From Aestuariivirga sp047600585 (GTDB taxonomy: Bacteria; Pseudomonadota; Alphaproteobacteria; Rhizobiales; Aestuariivirgaceae), in assembly GCF_047600585.1 (NCBI RefSeq), contig NZ_JASGKP010000001.1:2914001-2978000 (forward strand): DNA of 64,000 nt, in the 5' to 3' direction. The position numbers and the translations under genes are program-made. Within the stretch, counting starts at the first letter, position 1; each line of letters opens with the position of its first letter. Below the pieces are notes generated by a model, which made no database searches, was not told the origin of the DNA, and saw nothing but the letters and a program-made list of their open reading frames with translations. Shown one piece after another: positions 34,277 to 44,200 of the stretch.

Positions 34277-34537
34277 ATGCGCGAGTACATTCTGGATCAG
34301 GCTCAGTCACGGCTGCCCTACGGCGCCCTTTCGATGCTCGTCCGCGTGGTCAAAAACTGGCGCGCCCGCCGCCAGCTGCGCCAACTCACGTCGCTCGATG
34401 ATTATCTGCTGAAGGACATCGGCCTGTCGCGCGAGGAAATCGCCAGCATGCGCCGCATGCCCCTCACCATGGACATGCAGTGGGAGGCGGACCGGCTCCG
34501 GCTGATCGCCACCCACACCGGCGCCCGGGTGGAGTGA
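34277..34537 (+). CDS. DUF1127 family protein (YjiS-like)
   Basis: An 86-residue protein with the DUF1127 core: a basic helix VRVVKNWRARRQLRQLTSLD, then DDYLLKDIGLSREEIASM. The start at ATG 34277 has GAGG 7 bases before. Short DUF1127 proteins in alphaproteobacteria contribute to RNA turnover, phosphate or stress responses. Its promoter region carries the inverted repeat shared with the divergent MocR regulator, so MocR control is likely (inference). Confidence 0.9.
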   Translation: MREYILDQAQSRLPYGALSMLVRVVKNWRARRQLRQLTSLDDYLLKDIGLSREEIASMRRMPLTMDMQWEADRLRLIATHTGARVE

Positions 34538-34575
34538 TCCACCCTCTCAGGTCTGGGGCGCGTTCGAAGTCATGC

Positions 34576-34714
34576 GACACGTCCACTTCACCCTCCCCCT
34601 TGCGGGGAGGGTTGGGGTGGGGGTCTGGAGATCTTGCAAACGAAGTTGGGCGGGGTGCGCGTGCTGAGTTCAGCGCGACCCCCACCCTTGATCCCTCCCC
34701 GCAAGGGGGAGGGA
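34576..34714. repeat. Palindrome-ended repeat, copy 1
   Basis: About 139 bases; arms at 34591-34611 and 34693-34713 are perfect 21-base inverted repeats. Starts GACACGTCCAC. It shares almost its whole length with copy 2. Confidence 0.85.
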
Positions 34715-34756
34715 AAACAAGAGTCCTGTCGCGCTGACGGATGCATCCGCACACCC

Positions 34757-34853
34757 TTCGAGGCCGCTGCGCGGCACCTCAGGGTGAGGAGAACAAGAGC
34801 CCGACATCCCCTCATGCTGAGGTGCTTTGCGGCACGCAAAGCCTCGAAGCATG
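34757..34853. repeat. Palindromic repeat of the TTCGAGGC family
   Basis: Arms TTCGAGGC (34757-34764) and GCCTCGAA (34841-34848), with internal GCACCTCAG/CTGAGGTGC. It closely matches 12749-12835. Confidence 0.8.
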
Positions 34854-34865
34854 GGATGTGCGAAT

Positions 34866-35006
34866 GACACGTCCACGTCACCCTCCCCCTTGCGGGGAGG
34901 GTTGGGGTGGGGGTCTGGAGATCTTGCAAATGAAATTGGGCGGGTGCGCGTGCTGAGCAGTCAGCGCGACCCCCACCCTTGATCCCTCCCCGCAAGGGGG
35001 AGGGAG
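34866..35006. repeat. Palindrome-ended repeat, copy 2
   Basis: Same element as copy 1, arms at 34881-34901 and 34984-35004. It ends 9 bases before the FAH gene stop on the minus strand, so it lies in that transcript's 3' end. Confidence 0.85.
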
Positions 35007-35013
35007 AAAAGTT

Positions 35014-35859
35014 TTACCTGTCCCGGCGCACCACCTGGCGCTGCACGCCGAGGCCGTCGATGCCGATCACCATGCGGTCGCCGGGCTTGAGGAAGCGCTG
35101 CGGCTTCATGCCCATGCCGACACCCGGCGGCGTGCCGGTGGTGATGATGTCGCCCGGCATCAGGGTGAAGAACTGCGAGAGATAGGCGACGATGTGGGCC
35201 ACGCCGAAGACCATCGTCTTGGTGTTGCCGTCCTGCACGCGCTTGCCGTTGAGCTCGAGCCAGAGGTTGAGGTTCTGCGGGTTCTTCACCTCGTCCGAGG
35301 TGACGAGCCACGGACCCACAGGACCGAAGGTGTCGTAGGACTTGCCCTTGGTCCACTGGCCGGCGCGCTCCGCCTGGAATTCGCGCTCGGAGAGATCGTT
35401 GATGGTGCAGTAGCCGGCGACGTGCTTGAGCGCGTCCTTCTTCTTGATGTTCTTGGCGCGGGTGCCGATGATGACGCCCAGCTCCACTTCCCAGTCCGAC
35501 TTCTTCGACTTGGGCGGGATGGTCACGTCGTCATTGGGGCCCGAGAGACACGAGACCTGCTTGGTGAAAACAACGGGTTCCGGCGGCACCGGCAGATTGC
35601 TCTCGGCGGCGTGGTCGGAATAGTTGAGGCCGATGGCGATGAACTTCTGCGGGTTGGCAACGCAGGGGCCGATGCGCGGGCTGCCCTTCACCAGCGGCAG
35701 CTTCTTGGGATCGAGCTTGCGGAGCTTGGCAAGGCTGGCGGGCGACAGCACATCACCGCCGATGTCAGACACCACTTTGGACAGGTCGCGGATCTTGCCC
35801 TCGGCATCCAGCATGCCCGGCTTTTCCTTGCCCACGGGTCCATAGCGCAGAAGTTTCAT
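35014..35859 (-). CDS. Fumarylacetoacetate hydrolase family protein
   Basis: A 281-residue enzyme from ATG 35859. An N-terminal FAH_N-like part (MKLLRYGPVGKEKPGMLD) is followed by the FAA_hydrolase domain (about 75-280). Seen: IAIGLNYSDHAAESN, the metal-binding acid region DWEVELGVIIG, GYCTINDLSEREFQ and GDIITTGTPPGVGMG. The family includes acylpyruvate hydrolases, decarboxylases and 2-keto-4-pentenoate hydratases, so the reaction is a C-C bond cleavage or similar. It follows the Ada-like and hydroxy-acid dehydrogenase genes with near-zero spacing, so probably one pathway. Confidence 0.9.
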   Translation of the reverse strand: MKLLRYGPVGKEKPGMLDAEGKIRDLSKVVSDIGGDVLSPASLAKLRKLDPKKLPLVKGSPRIGPCVANPQKFIAIGLNYSDHAAESNLPVPPEPVVFTKQVSCLSGPNDDVTIPPKSKKSDWEVELGVIIGTRAKNIKKKDALKHVAGYCTINDLSEREFQAERAGQWTKGKSYDTFGPVGPWLVTSDEVKNPQNLNLWLELNGKRVQDGNTKTMVFGVAHIVAYLSQFFTLMPGDIITTGTPPGVGMGMKPQRFLKPGDRMVIGIDGLGVQRQVVRRDR

Positions 35860-35860
35860 G

Positions 35861-36445
35861 TCAGTCGTCCCATTGTTGTGCTGATCGGTGCCAGCGGGGT
35901 TGATAGCCATTTCGCAAAATGGCGGTGATTATGGGTGGAGTCAAAAGCTTCACCCGGAAATCGGGATTGATGGTCTCGGGCGCAGTGTAGCCGCCGAAGC
36001 TCCAGCGCAGCAGCCGGTTGCCCCGGCGGGCGAAGGCAGCACCTGCCATCTCCACCATCGCGCCATCGGGCACGGCGGAGAGCAGCACCTCGGGCTTCTC
36101 GCCGGTGCGCTCGGCATGGAGTTGGGCATCGAATGCAGCAAGCGGACGGCCAGCCACGAAGGCCTTGGCCTCGGCACGGCGGCATTCGAAACAGGGGCGG
36201 TGACCGGCGGCGAGTGCCGTCACCTCATCGAGGAAGAAGAGTTCCGAATAACTGTCGCCCCAGACGGTGCGATGCCGGCCCTTGAAGGACATCTCGCACG
36301 CGATCCAGCGCGGACTGACCCAGCGCCGCTTTCCCAGCTTCTGTGCGGCATCATGAATGCGGCCCCCGCGATTGCCCATGAGCGTGCCCCGGGCCGGATC
36401 GGCCACGAGCGCACCCCAGGGATCGACGCGGTTCTCCAGCGTCAT
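35861..36445 (-). CDS. Conserved protein with an Ada-like Cys motif
   Basis: A 194-residue protein of unknown function. Residues about 68-91 (ELFFLDEVTALAAGHRPCFE, then CRRAEA) closely resemble the second half of the zinc domain of the Ada repair protein (the ...EALAAGFRPCKRCRP pattern). The Cys85/Cys88 pair matches. The first Cys pair is not clear; only Cys50 (WIACEM) lies upstream. A C-terminal SFGGYTAPETINPDFRVKLL follows. Its last base overlaps nothing but it ends one base before the FAH start, and it starts at the stop of the hydroxy-acid dehydrogenase, so it is in one operon with both. Confidence 0.7.
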   Translation of the reverse strand: MTLENRVDPWGALVADPARGTLMGNRGGRIHDAAQKLGKRRWVSPRWIACEMSFKGRHRTVWGDSYSELFFLDEVTALAAGHRPCFECRRAEAKAFVAGRPLAAFDAQLHAERTGEKPEVLLSAVPDGAMVEMAGAAFARRGNRLLRWSFGGYTAPETINPDFRVKLLTPPIITAILRNGYQPRWHRSAQQWDD

Positions 36446-37695
36446 CAGCGGCGGGTCTTGGCAGCCGTCTTGGCGGCAGCCTTCAGAGGCTTCGCAGCCT
36501 TGGCCGCGACAGCAGGCTTTTCCGGCGGCGGAATGGTGAAGGGTGTCGGCGGCATGAGCAGGTTGTGGCGGCCGATGCCGGCGATCTCGCGCTCGCCGCA
36601 GAGACCCATGGTGACCGAGAGTTCCTTCTGCAGAATGCCGAGGGCATGGCTCACACCCGCCTCGCCTGCAGCACCCAGCCCATAGACATAGGCGCGGCCG
36701 ATGAGCGTGCCCTTGGCGCCCATGGCGAGCGCCTTGAAGATGTCCATGCCGGTGCGGATGCCGCCATCCATGTAGACTTCCACCTTGTCGCCCACCGCAT
36801 CGACGATGGGGCCGAGCATGTCGATCGTCGCTGCTGCGCCATCGAGCTGGCGGCCGCCGTGGTTCGAGACGACGATGGCATCGGCGCCGAGCGACGCCGC
36901 GATCAGCGCGTCATCGACATCGTTGATGCCCTTGAGGATGAGCTTGCCGCCCCACTGCTTGCGGATGAATTCCACCGATGACCAGTCGAGCGTGGGGTCG
37001 AACTGCGAGTTGGTCCACTCCGACAGCGACGCCATGTTGTCGACACCCTTCACGTGGCCCACGATGTTGCCGAAGGTGCGGCGCCGGGTGCCCAGCATGC
37101 CGAGGCCCCAGCGCGGCTTGGTCATCATGTTGGCGATGTTGGCGAGTGTCAGCTTGGGCGGTGCGCTCAGCCCGTTCTTGATGTCGAGATGGCGCTGTCC
37201 CAGCAGTTGCAGGTCGAGGGTGAGGACAAGAGCCGAGCACTTCGCCGCCTTGGCGCGGGCCACGAGATCGCTCGAGAACCCGCGGTCACGCATCACGTAG
37301 AGCTGGAACCAGAAGGGCTTGTCGTTGTTGGTAGCCACGTCTTCCAGCGAGCAGATGCTCATGGTGGTGAGGATGTAGGGCAGGCCGAACTTCTGTGCCG
37401 CACGGCAGGCGAGGATCTCGCCATCGGCATGCTGCATGCCGGTGAGGCCGACGGGGGCGAGCGCCACCGGCATCGCCACCTTCTCGCCGATCATCTCGGA
37501 CGCCGTGCTGCGGTTGTCGATGTTGCGGGCCACCCGCTGGCGCAGCTTGTACTTGGCGAATGCCGCCGTGTTGTCGATGAAGGTGCTGGTCGTATAGGAG
37601 CCCGTCTCGCAGTAGTCGTGGAACATGCGCGGCACGCGGCGGCGGTAGAGTTCGTACAGGTCGGCGATGGCAGGGGCTTGCGTCGGATTGAGCAT
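36445..37695 (-). CDS. FMN-dependent alpha-hydroxy-acid dehydrogenase (LldD-like)
   Basis: A 416-residue enzyme oxidising an L-2-hydroxy acid, such as L-lactate, with FMN. From ATG 37695; the longer frame runs into another gene's upstream DNA. Seen: YCETGSYTTSTFIDN, MPVALAPVGLTGMQHADGE, GFQ-like WFQLYVM, the catalytic-type SNHGGRQLDGAAAT and DGGIRTGMDIFKALAMGAKG. The last 25 residues are an odd Lys/Ala-rich tail (VAAKAAKPLKAAAKTAAK) not part of the enzyme fold. It is the first gene of a three-gene operon with the Ada-like and FAH genes. Confidence 0.92.
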   Translation of the reverse strand: MLNPTQAPAIADLYELYRRRVPRMFHDYCETGSYTTSTFIDNTAAFAKYKLRQRVARNIDNRSTASEMIGEKVAMPVALAPVGLTGMQHADGEILACRAAQKFGLPYILTTMSICSLEDVATNNDKPFWFQLYVMRDRGFSSDLVARAKAAKCSALVLTLDLQLLGQRHLDIKNGLSAPPKLTLANIANMMTKPRWGLGMLGTRRRTFGNIVGHVKGVDNMASLSEWTNSQFDPTLDWSSVEFIRKQWGGKLILKGINDVDDALIAASLGADAIVVSNHGGRQLDGAAATIDMLGPIVDAVGDKVEVYMDGGIRTGMDIFKALAMGAKGTLIGRAYVYGLGAAGEAGVSHALGILQKELSVTMGLCGEREIAGIGRHNLLMPPTPFTIPPPEKPAVAAKAAKPLKAAAKTAAKTRR

Positions 37696-37799
37696 CAGGA
37701 AGGGTCCCGTGGAAATGTGTGGGCACCCTCTAGCTGATATAACAGTTCCCGAAAAGGGCGGAGTTCGCAAGGCTGAGCGGAGGCTACGGGCAAGCCCGT

Positions 37800-40700
37800 C
37801 TAGAAGCGGCCCACCACGTTCATGAAGATGCCGTGGTCGTCCTGGGTGAGGTCGCGCAGGTCGTCGCTGAACTGGCCGAAATTCCAGCCGATGCCCACCT
37901 TCACGTTGTCGCCGAAGTGGCGGTAGATGGCGGCCACCGCGCCGAAATCCTTCTGGTCGGTGGTGGGCGACCACATCACCCGGCCCTCCAGCACGGCATC
38001 CCAGGCCTTCACGACGTGCAGGTCGGCCCGGATGATGCCGAGGTGGACCTGCGAGGTCTCCCAGTCGGAGCCCGGGTCGCGGTCCTTGGTCTCGCCGATC
38101 CGGACGCCGTACTTGGCCCCGATGGTGAGCTGCGGAATGACGTCGTAGCTCGCATCGATGGAGGCGATGTGGGAGCGCTGGGCCGGGCTCGATGTGGTGC
38201 CGTCGACGCTGACCTGATCCTTGCCCGGTAGGTCGTAGAGGTAGGTATACTTGGCCAGCATGTTGAAGCGGTCGTTCGTGGCCGGGCGGTAGGCGAAGCC
38301 CAGCGAGCCCTCGGCATAATCGCCCTCGCGGGTGGAGTCGGTGGCATCGGTGAAGACGCCGTCGAAGCTCGCGAGTGCGCGCCAGTCCTCGTCCAGCTTC
38401 AGGCCCAGGCTCGCCTGCAGGAGATAGGCCTGCATGTCGCGGGTGTCGTCCTCGCTGTCGTCGATGCGGTATTCGCCCTTCACCTTGCCATCGAGGCCGC
38501 TGTCGTTCTTGTACTCGACCGCCATGGAGAGCGCGATCCGGTCGAAGTCCGGGTTCTTGTTGCCGGTGCCGGGGTCGAAGGTGTTGTCGAAGACCTGGCC
38601 CACTTCAGTGCCCGCCGTGATGTTCCACGCAGCATCCGGCGTATAGGTCACGCCATAGACCTGGGTGAGTGAGCGGTGCGCTCCGAAGGCATCGAAATTG
38701 TCTTCGCCATAGACCATCCACTGGTCGTTGAAGCGGTGGCGCACGCCACCCACGATTGTGCCGTGGTCCTGGCCGACGAGCTGGAACGGCCAGTTCTCGG
38801 CGAGGTCGCGGGCGGGGTCGAGGGTGTAGCCGATGTAGTAGCGGTCATCCGCGGTGGGCTCGTAGGCCAGCGTTGCGCGCACACCGAGGCCGAGATTGCC
38901 GCCCGAGACTTCGCCTTCCGCCTTGATCTTCTCGGTGAGGCGGTAGCTGCCGCCCACGCCGCCACGGTCATCCCGGTGCATGGTGCCGGTCTGCACTGCC
39001 GTGCCCTGGCCGAAGATGAAGGCTTCCTGATCGTCATCCCAGGCATAAAGGATCTTGATGCCGGCATCGGCGCGCTTGCCCTGCTCCACCGTGGTCGACG
39101 TGGTGCCGGTCTTGCGGGTGTAGACGCCATAAGGCTGCACGGTGATGTTCTCGCCCGTCTTCACCGCCACCTTCGCCAGCACTTCCGAGGTGTGCTGGCC
39201 GCCCTTCACGTTCTCGTCGCTGAAGCTGGCGGCGGCCGAGATGGAGTCGGTGACTTCGACATCGGCATCGACACCCATCAGGCGCTTCTGCTTGTCGGCA
39301 TCGACCTCAAGGGAGGAGAAGCCCTTGCCCTGGTGCTCGTAGCGGGCGCCCACATGACCCTTGGCGGAATCGGTGAGATCCTCGAGCGCTACGCGGCCTT
39401 CCACGCGCCAGGCCTCCGCCGTCTTGTTCGCAACACCGGATGAGGCGTTGTTCTGGATGGTGAGGCCGCCATCGGCGGAATAGGACGAGCCGAAGCCCGG
39501 GCCTTCCGAGCGGGCCACCTCGCCCTCGAGCCAGGTGCCTTCGGAATGCTGCACGCGGACATCGGCGCCATACATCAGCTGGTCGGCATCCTCGGTCTTC
39601 TCTTTCAGGCCGGTGACGCCGACGCGGACATGATCGCCAAACCACTGTTGCGCCCGGCCGCCTTCCACATAGCCTTTCACGTCGCGGGCAGCGGGCGTGT
39701 ATTCGTAGTTGATGACGAGAAAGTTCTCGGTGCCCGCCGCGTTGGTGGACGAGAGCGGCGTGCGCAGGATGACCACGCCCTGCACGTAGTCGAAATCATA
39801 GTCGGTGCCGTAGGTGAGCGTGCGGCGCTCCACCACCCAGCCGGTGATGGCGTTCCGCACTTCGATCTCCACCGTGTCGGACCCCGGCGTCACGTCCTGA
39901 TGCTTGATGAAATAGGCGGAGCCGCCGGTGCCGCGGAAGACGTCCTTCTGCGGCACGGTGCCGGGCATGGCGGCATGGATTTGAATGTCAGTGGCGGCCC
40001 CGCCATCGGGTGCGGGCGTCTCGGACTTGTAGACGCCCTGCGCACCGTAGAGGGCCCGCTGGTGGCGGAGGAACGAGGTGCCGGTGATGCTGGACTTGAA
40101 GTTGCCCCACATCACGTGGCTCGGCCCCTTGTCGAGGCGGATGTAGAACTTGCCCTTGGTGGGAGCATCCTCTGCCACAACCGAGTCATCGCCATAGACA
40201 GGATAATAGTCGTCGGGGTCGATGCGCTTCAGGAAGGCGCGCGGGTCCTTGCCGTCGAGGCCCTTGAAGATTTGGCTCAGCCTCTGCTCGCCCGTGTCGG
40301 CAGCGGCGGTGAGGATGTAGCGGCCCTGGATCTTGCCCTTGAGATAGAAGGCGAGACGGCCGCGGGTATAGACATCGTCCCTGAAGTCGTCGGGGCTCAG
40401 GTTTTCGACGTGGCTTTTCAGGTTCATGCCGGCGGTGAAGTCGGCCAGGCCTACGTAGAACCACTCGTTCTCCGGAATGGTGACGCTGCGGGTGAAATCA
40501 AGCCCTTCGCCACCGTCGTTCACCTTCACCGCAACATCGTGCGTGCCCTGCGGCAGGATGCGTTCGACGATGAAGCTGCCGTCCGGATCGACCGGCACCG
40601 GCTCGCCCATCACGGTCACTTCGTGGCCCTGTGGCACGTTGCGGCCATGCACGGTGACGGCGCCGCCGTGCACATCGATGTTGCGGACCGCCGTGCGGTC

Positions 40701-41255
40701 TTCCGAATAGCCGGGGGCGGTCACCTTCTCGCCGAAGTCATGGGTGGGCAGATCGCTCGTGGTACGCGAGAGCGGCAGCGGCTCCGTTTCGTCGAAGCGG
40801 CCCTTGTCGTCATACACGCGGAAGACATACTGCAGATCGGCGGGGCCATCGGCGGGCATCACCCACTCGGCCGTCGCCATGTCGGAGATGGGCAGCACGG
40901 CGACAAGGCCATCCTGCGAGGTATCGCCCGCCTTCGAAATGCGGATCTCGCCCCTGGCAATCCACGCCGCATAGTTGAGCGAGCCGAGGAAGCCGATCGT
41001 ATCGCCTGCCTTGAAGCTGGCCCGCATGGGCACAGTCGAGACATTGAGCATGGGCCGGACGCCAAGACCGTCGAACTTCACATCCACCTGCACCTTGTCG
41101 CTGTCGGCGGCAGCAGGCAGCGTGTCCCCCGCCACCACCTGGCCATCGACCGTGATCTGGAAGGGCTGGTCGGCCTCTTGCGCGAAGACCGGCGCATGGG
41201 CCAGCGCCGCGAGACTGGCGGCGGCGAGAATGCGAAGGAGATGGCGCTTCATCAT
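37800..41255 (-). CDS. Large outer-membrane beta-barrel protein of the DUF11 operon
   Basis: A 1151-residue exported protein. A signal peptide spans about 1-26 (HLLRILAAASLAALAHAPVF). The next roughly 350 residues are beta-rich with Ig-like runs (GGAVTVHGRNVPQGHEVTVM). The remainder alternates amphipathic strands (VRVGVTGLK, AYLLQASLGLKL, VKVGIGWNFGQF) and ends in GRF, with a C-terminal aromatic as in outer-membrane barrels. I find no TonB box or plug, so it is not a clear TonB receptor. Its ATG overlaps the stop of the large DUF11 gene (ATGA), so translation is coupled. Inferred: an outer-membrane anchor or export partner for the DUF11 proteins. Confidence 0.8.
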   Translation of the reverse strand: MMKRHLLRILAAASLAALAHAPVFAQEADQPFQITVDGQVVAGDTLPAAADSDKVQVDVKFDGLGVRPMLNVSTVPMRASFKAGDTIGFLGSLNYAAWIARGEIRISKAGDTSQDGLVAVLPISDMATAEWVMPADGPADLQYVFRVYDDKGRFDETEPLPLSRTTSDLPTHDFGEKVTAPGYSEDRTAVRNIDVHGGAVTVHGRNVPQGHEVTVMGEPVPVDPDGSFIVERILPQGTHDVAVKVNDGGEGLDFTRSVTIPENEWFYVGLADFTAGMNLKSHVENLSPDDFRDDVYTRGRLAFYLKGKIQGRYILTAAADTGEQRLSQIFKGLDGKDPRAFLKRIDPDDYYPVYGDDSVVAEDAPTKGKFYIRLDKGPSHVMWGNFKSSITGTSFLRHQRALYGAQGVYKSETPAPDGGAATDIQIHAAMPGTVPQKDVFRGTGGSAYFIKHQDVTPGSDTVEIEVRNAITGWVVERRTLTYGTDYDFDYVQGVVILRTPLSSTNAAGTENFLVINYEYTPAARDVKGYVEGGRAQQWFGDHVRVGVTGLKEKTEDADQLMYGADVRVQHSEGTWLEGEVARSEGPGFGSSYSADGGLTIQNNASSGVANKTAEAWRVEGRVALEDLTDSAKGHVGARYEHQGKGFSSLEVDADKQKRLMGVDADVEVTDSISAAASFSDENVKGGQHTSEVLAKVAVKTGENITVQPYGVYTRKTGTTSTTVEQGKRADAGIKILYAWDDDQEAFIFGQGTAVQTGTMHRDDRGGVGGSYRLTEKIKAEGEVSGGNLGLGVRATLAYEPTADDRYYIGYTLDPARDLAENWPFQLVGQDHGTIVGGVRHRFNDQWMVYGEDNFDAFGAHRSLTQVYGVTYTPDAAWNITAGTEVGQVFDNTFDPGTGNKNPDFDRIALSMAVEYKNDSGLDGKVKGEYRIDDSEDDTRDMQAYLLQASLGLKLDEDWRALASFDGVFTDATDSTREGDYAEGSLGFAYRPATNDRFNMLAKYTYLYDLPGKDQVSVDGTTSSPAQRSHIASIDASYDVIPQLTIGAKYGVRIGETKDRDPGSDWETSQVHLGIIRADLHVVKAWDAVLEGRVMWSPTTDQKDFGAVAAIYRHFGDNVKVGIGWNFGQFSDDLRDLTQDDHGIFMNVVGRF

Positions 41256-44200
41256 GGCGCACACTCCACGCGGCTGCTGATCTTCAGCGGCGCGCCATGG
41301 CCTGCCTCCTGCCAGCGGCTGGCAACAAGGTCCTTGACCATCTGCACGCGATCTTGCGCCACCGGCGCGAAACTGTTGCAGCGATAGATGATGTTGAGCC
41401 CGCCCCTGCCCTCGGCCAGCAGGTTGACGAGGCGGTCGACGCCCGAGCGCCATTCGTCGCGCAGGTCGGCGCTCTCGCCCACGAAGGCATCGCGGCGGAG
41501 TTCAAGCTCGAGGTCGCGGTCACGGGCGGCGGCGAAGTTGAGCTTGGTCATCTTGCCGCGGGTAAGGCGCACGTCGCGCGGATTTTCCGAGGTGAGGCGA
41601 TAGCCCGCCGGCAGGGTGCGGGTATCGAGCTTCATCACGAAGTTGGAGCCGATCGCCGCGTTCGGCACATCGGCGCAGGGCACGTGGAATCGGCCTTCCT
41701 TGTCGGTGGTGACGAGGAGGCCATTGACCGTGACCACGCGCACGCCGGGGAGCCCGCGTTCGCCTTCGTCTGCGTAACCGTTGGCGTTCACGTCATCGAA
41801 AACGCGGCCAATGACATCGCTGCAATCGAAGACGTGCTCTTCCTTGATGGTGACGGCAACCTGCGCGGTGGCGAGAATGCCGCCCGTTGCCGTGTCGATG
41901 ATGCGGGCACGGTTGATGTAGCGCCCGGTGTTGAGGGAGGCGGGTGCCACCAGCTTCAGCTTGATGATCAGGCGGTCGTTGACCGTGTCCGGCGTGAGGT
42001 TGGCGAAGGTCAGCACGTTGCCGCTCGCCACCGGCACGAAGGCCGTGCCGTTCACGCTGGCGGAACCCGCCACGAAGTTGAAGCCGGGCGGCATGATGTC
42101 GGCGATGTCATAGGGACCATCGCGGAGGCCGGTCGCCGTGATCGTGTATTCCACCCGCTCGCCGCGATAGATTTCGGACTTCGCCACCGTCTTGGTGAAG
42201 CCGGGCGGCGGCACGGCGACGGCCTGCACCGTGTCGCCATCGGCAAGGAGATCGCTCGGATGCGAGAGATCGGACACCGTGCCGCCCAGGGGATCGGTGC
42301 CAATCACGCTGGCCTGGTTCAGCACCTGCTCTGCATCCTGGTCGGCCGGTGTCACTACATGGGTGGCGGTGAATGTGGTGGAGTCGATGGCGCCAGCGGC
42401 GAGCGACGGGATGAGAAGCCCCGTGACCGTCGCGTTGGCATCGGTGAGGCTGATGTTTGTGAGCGTGACGTTGCCGAGATTGTGGACGGCGAAGGCGTAG
42501 TGGATGATGTCGCCTGCATCGACAAGGGCGTTGCCGTTCACGTCCTGCACGTTGGACACGGTCTTGATCAGGGCGATGCGCGGCACCTGGGTGAGCGAGG
42601 TGAAGGTCGGGTCGTTGTCGGCGGGATCCGATTCATCCGAGAGATCGCGGATGGGTCCGGTGGGACCCGTCGCATTCACCGTCGCCTGGTTGGTGACGCC
42701 GCCGGCGTTCACGTCCTGCGCCGTGATCACATGCTGGCCGGAGAAGGTGGTTCCGTTGGTCGCCGCCACGGCGAGGGTGGCCAGCGGCCCGCCCGTCACC
42801 GTGGCGTTGGGATCGCTGATGGTGATGTTGGAGAGCGCGGCATTGCCGGTGTTGATGACGGTGAAGGTGTAGTTGATGACGTCGCCCGCATCATTGAGGC
42901 TGTTGCCGTTCGTGTCGGTGATCGACGAGACCGTCTTCACAAGTCCGATCGACGGCGCATTGGCGAGATAGGTGACGGTCGGGTCATTGCCATTGAAGTC
43001 GGATTCATCCGAGAGGTCGGAGACGTTGGCGGCATTGGAGGCTGTGCCCCGTGCCGTGGCCTGGTTCACCACCTGGCCAGCGGTGATGTCGGCAGGGGTG
43101 ATCACATAGCTCGCCGTGAAAGTGGTGGTGTCGGTGTCGCCAGCTTCCATCAGCGCGATGGGCCCGCCCACAACGGTGACGCCGGGGAGCGAGTCCTGCA
43201 GGGTGACGTTGCTCAGGTCGACGTTGCCGGTGTTGCGCACGGTGAAGCGGTACTGGATGGTGTCGCCCGCATCGACGAGGCCGTTGCCGTTGGTATTGGT
43301 GATGCCATCCACCTGCTTGATGACGGCGATGCCGGGCTGGATCACCGTGGGCGTGATGGTGGGGTCGTTCTCGCTCGGGTCCGAGGTGTCCGAAAGATCG
43401 GTGACGATGGCGTTGGCGGGCGTGCGGGCCGTCGCGGTGGTCTGCGTCGTCACCCGGCCGGCCAGCATGTCGGCCGCGTTGATGACATGTGTGGCAGTGA
43501 AGTGGGTGTTGTCGAAGGTGCCCGGCGCCAGCGTGGCCAGCGTACCGCCTGCAATCGCCGCATTGGGATTGGTGAGCGTGAGGTTGTTCAGCGTCACGTT
43601 GCCGTTGTTGATGACGGTGAGGACGTAGTTGATGATGTCGCCTTCATCGTTGATGCCGTTGCTGTTGACGTCGGTGACGGAGGCGACGGACATCAGCACC
43701 GAGAGGCCGGGCTGCGGCGGAATGGTGAGGATGGTGGGGGCGTTCTGCGTGAGCACGCCCGGATCGGATTCATCCTGCACGATGGTGCCGTTCGGATCGG
43801 TGCCGAAGGTATCCGCCGTGTTGTCGAAGTGGCCCGCATCCACGTCCGCCTGGGTGAGCGTGTAGATCGCGGCGAAGCTCGTGGTGTCGACACCCGCCGG
43901 CGCCAGCGAGATGCCGGTGGGCGGCAGCGGCGTGGTGATGATCGCCGGGTTGCGGTCCTGGATATAGACGTTGTTCAGCGTGACGTTGCCGACGTTATGG
44001 ACCTCGAAAGCGTAGTGGACGCGGTCGCCCGCATCGTTGAGGCCGTTGGCGTTCACGTCTTCGACCGCGTTGGCATAGGTCGAGGTGTCGAGCGACTTCA
44101 GCAGCGCGATCTTGGGCGCGGCGGCGAGCGGCACGACGGTGGGCTGGTCTTCGGTGTCTGAGGTGTCGTCGGAGAGATCGGTCACCGTCGCGCCACCCAC

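Larger units (their letters stand above)
34538..35013. repeat. 476-base gap of repeat elements
   Basis: No gene is visible. Two closely similar elements (34576-34714 and 34866-35006) flank a different one (34757-34853). Each flanking copy carries 21-bp perfect inverted end arms, built as CCCTCCCC-C-TTGCGGGGAGGG on the left and the inverse on the right. The central element has arms TTCGAGGC/GCCTCGAA and matches 12749-12835. All look non-coding and could form long hairpins in RNA. Confidence 0.85.

Noticed and set aside
37800..41255. A TonB-dependent receptor
   Set aside because: No TonB box or plug domain is visible in the N-terminal region; only the barrel character is supported.
41297..44161. 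A 954-residue frame opposite the DUF11 repeat gene
   Set aside because: It repeats with the period of the DUF11 modules because it is their complement; no signal peptide or motif.
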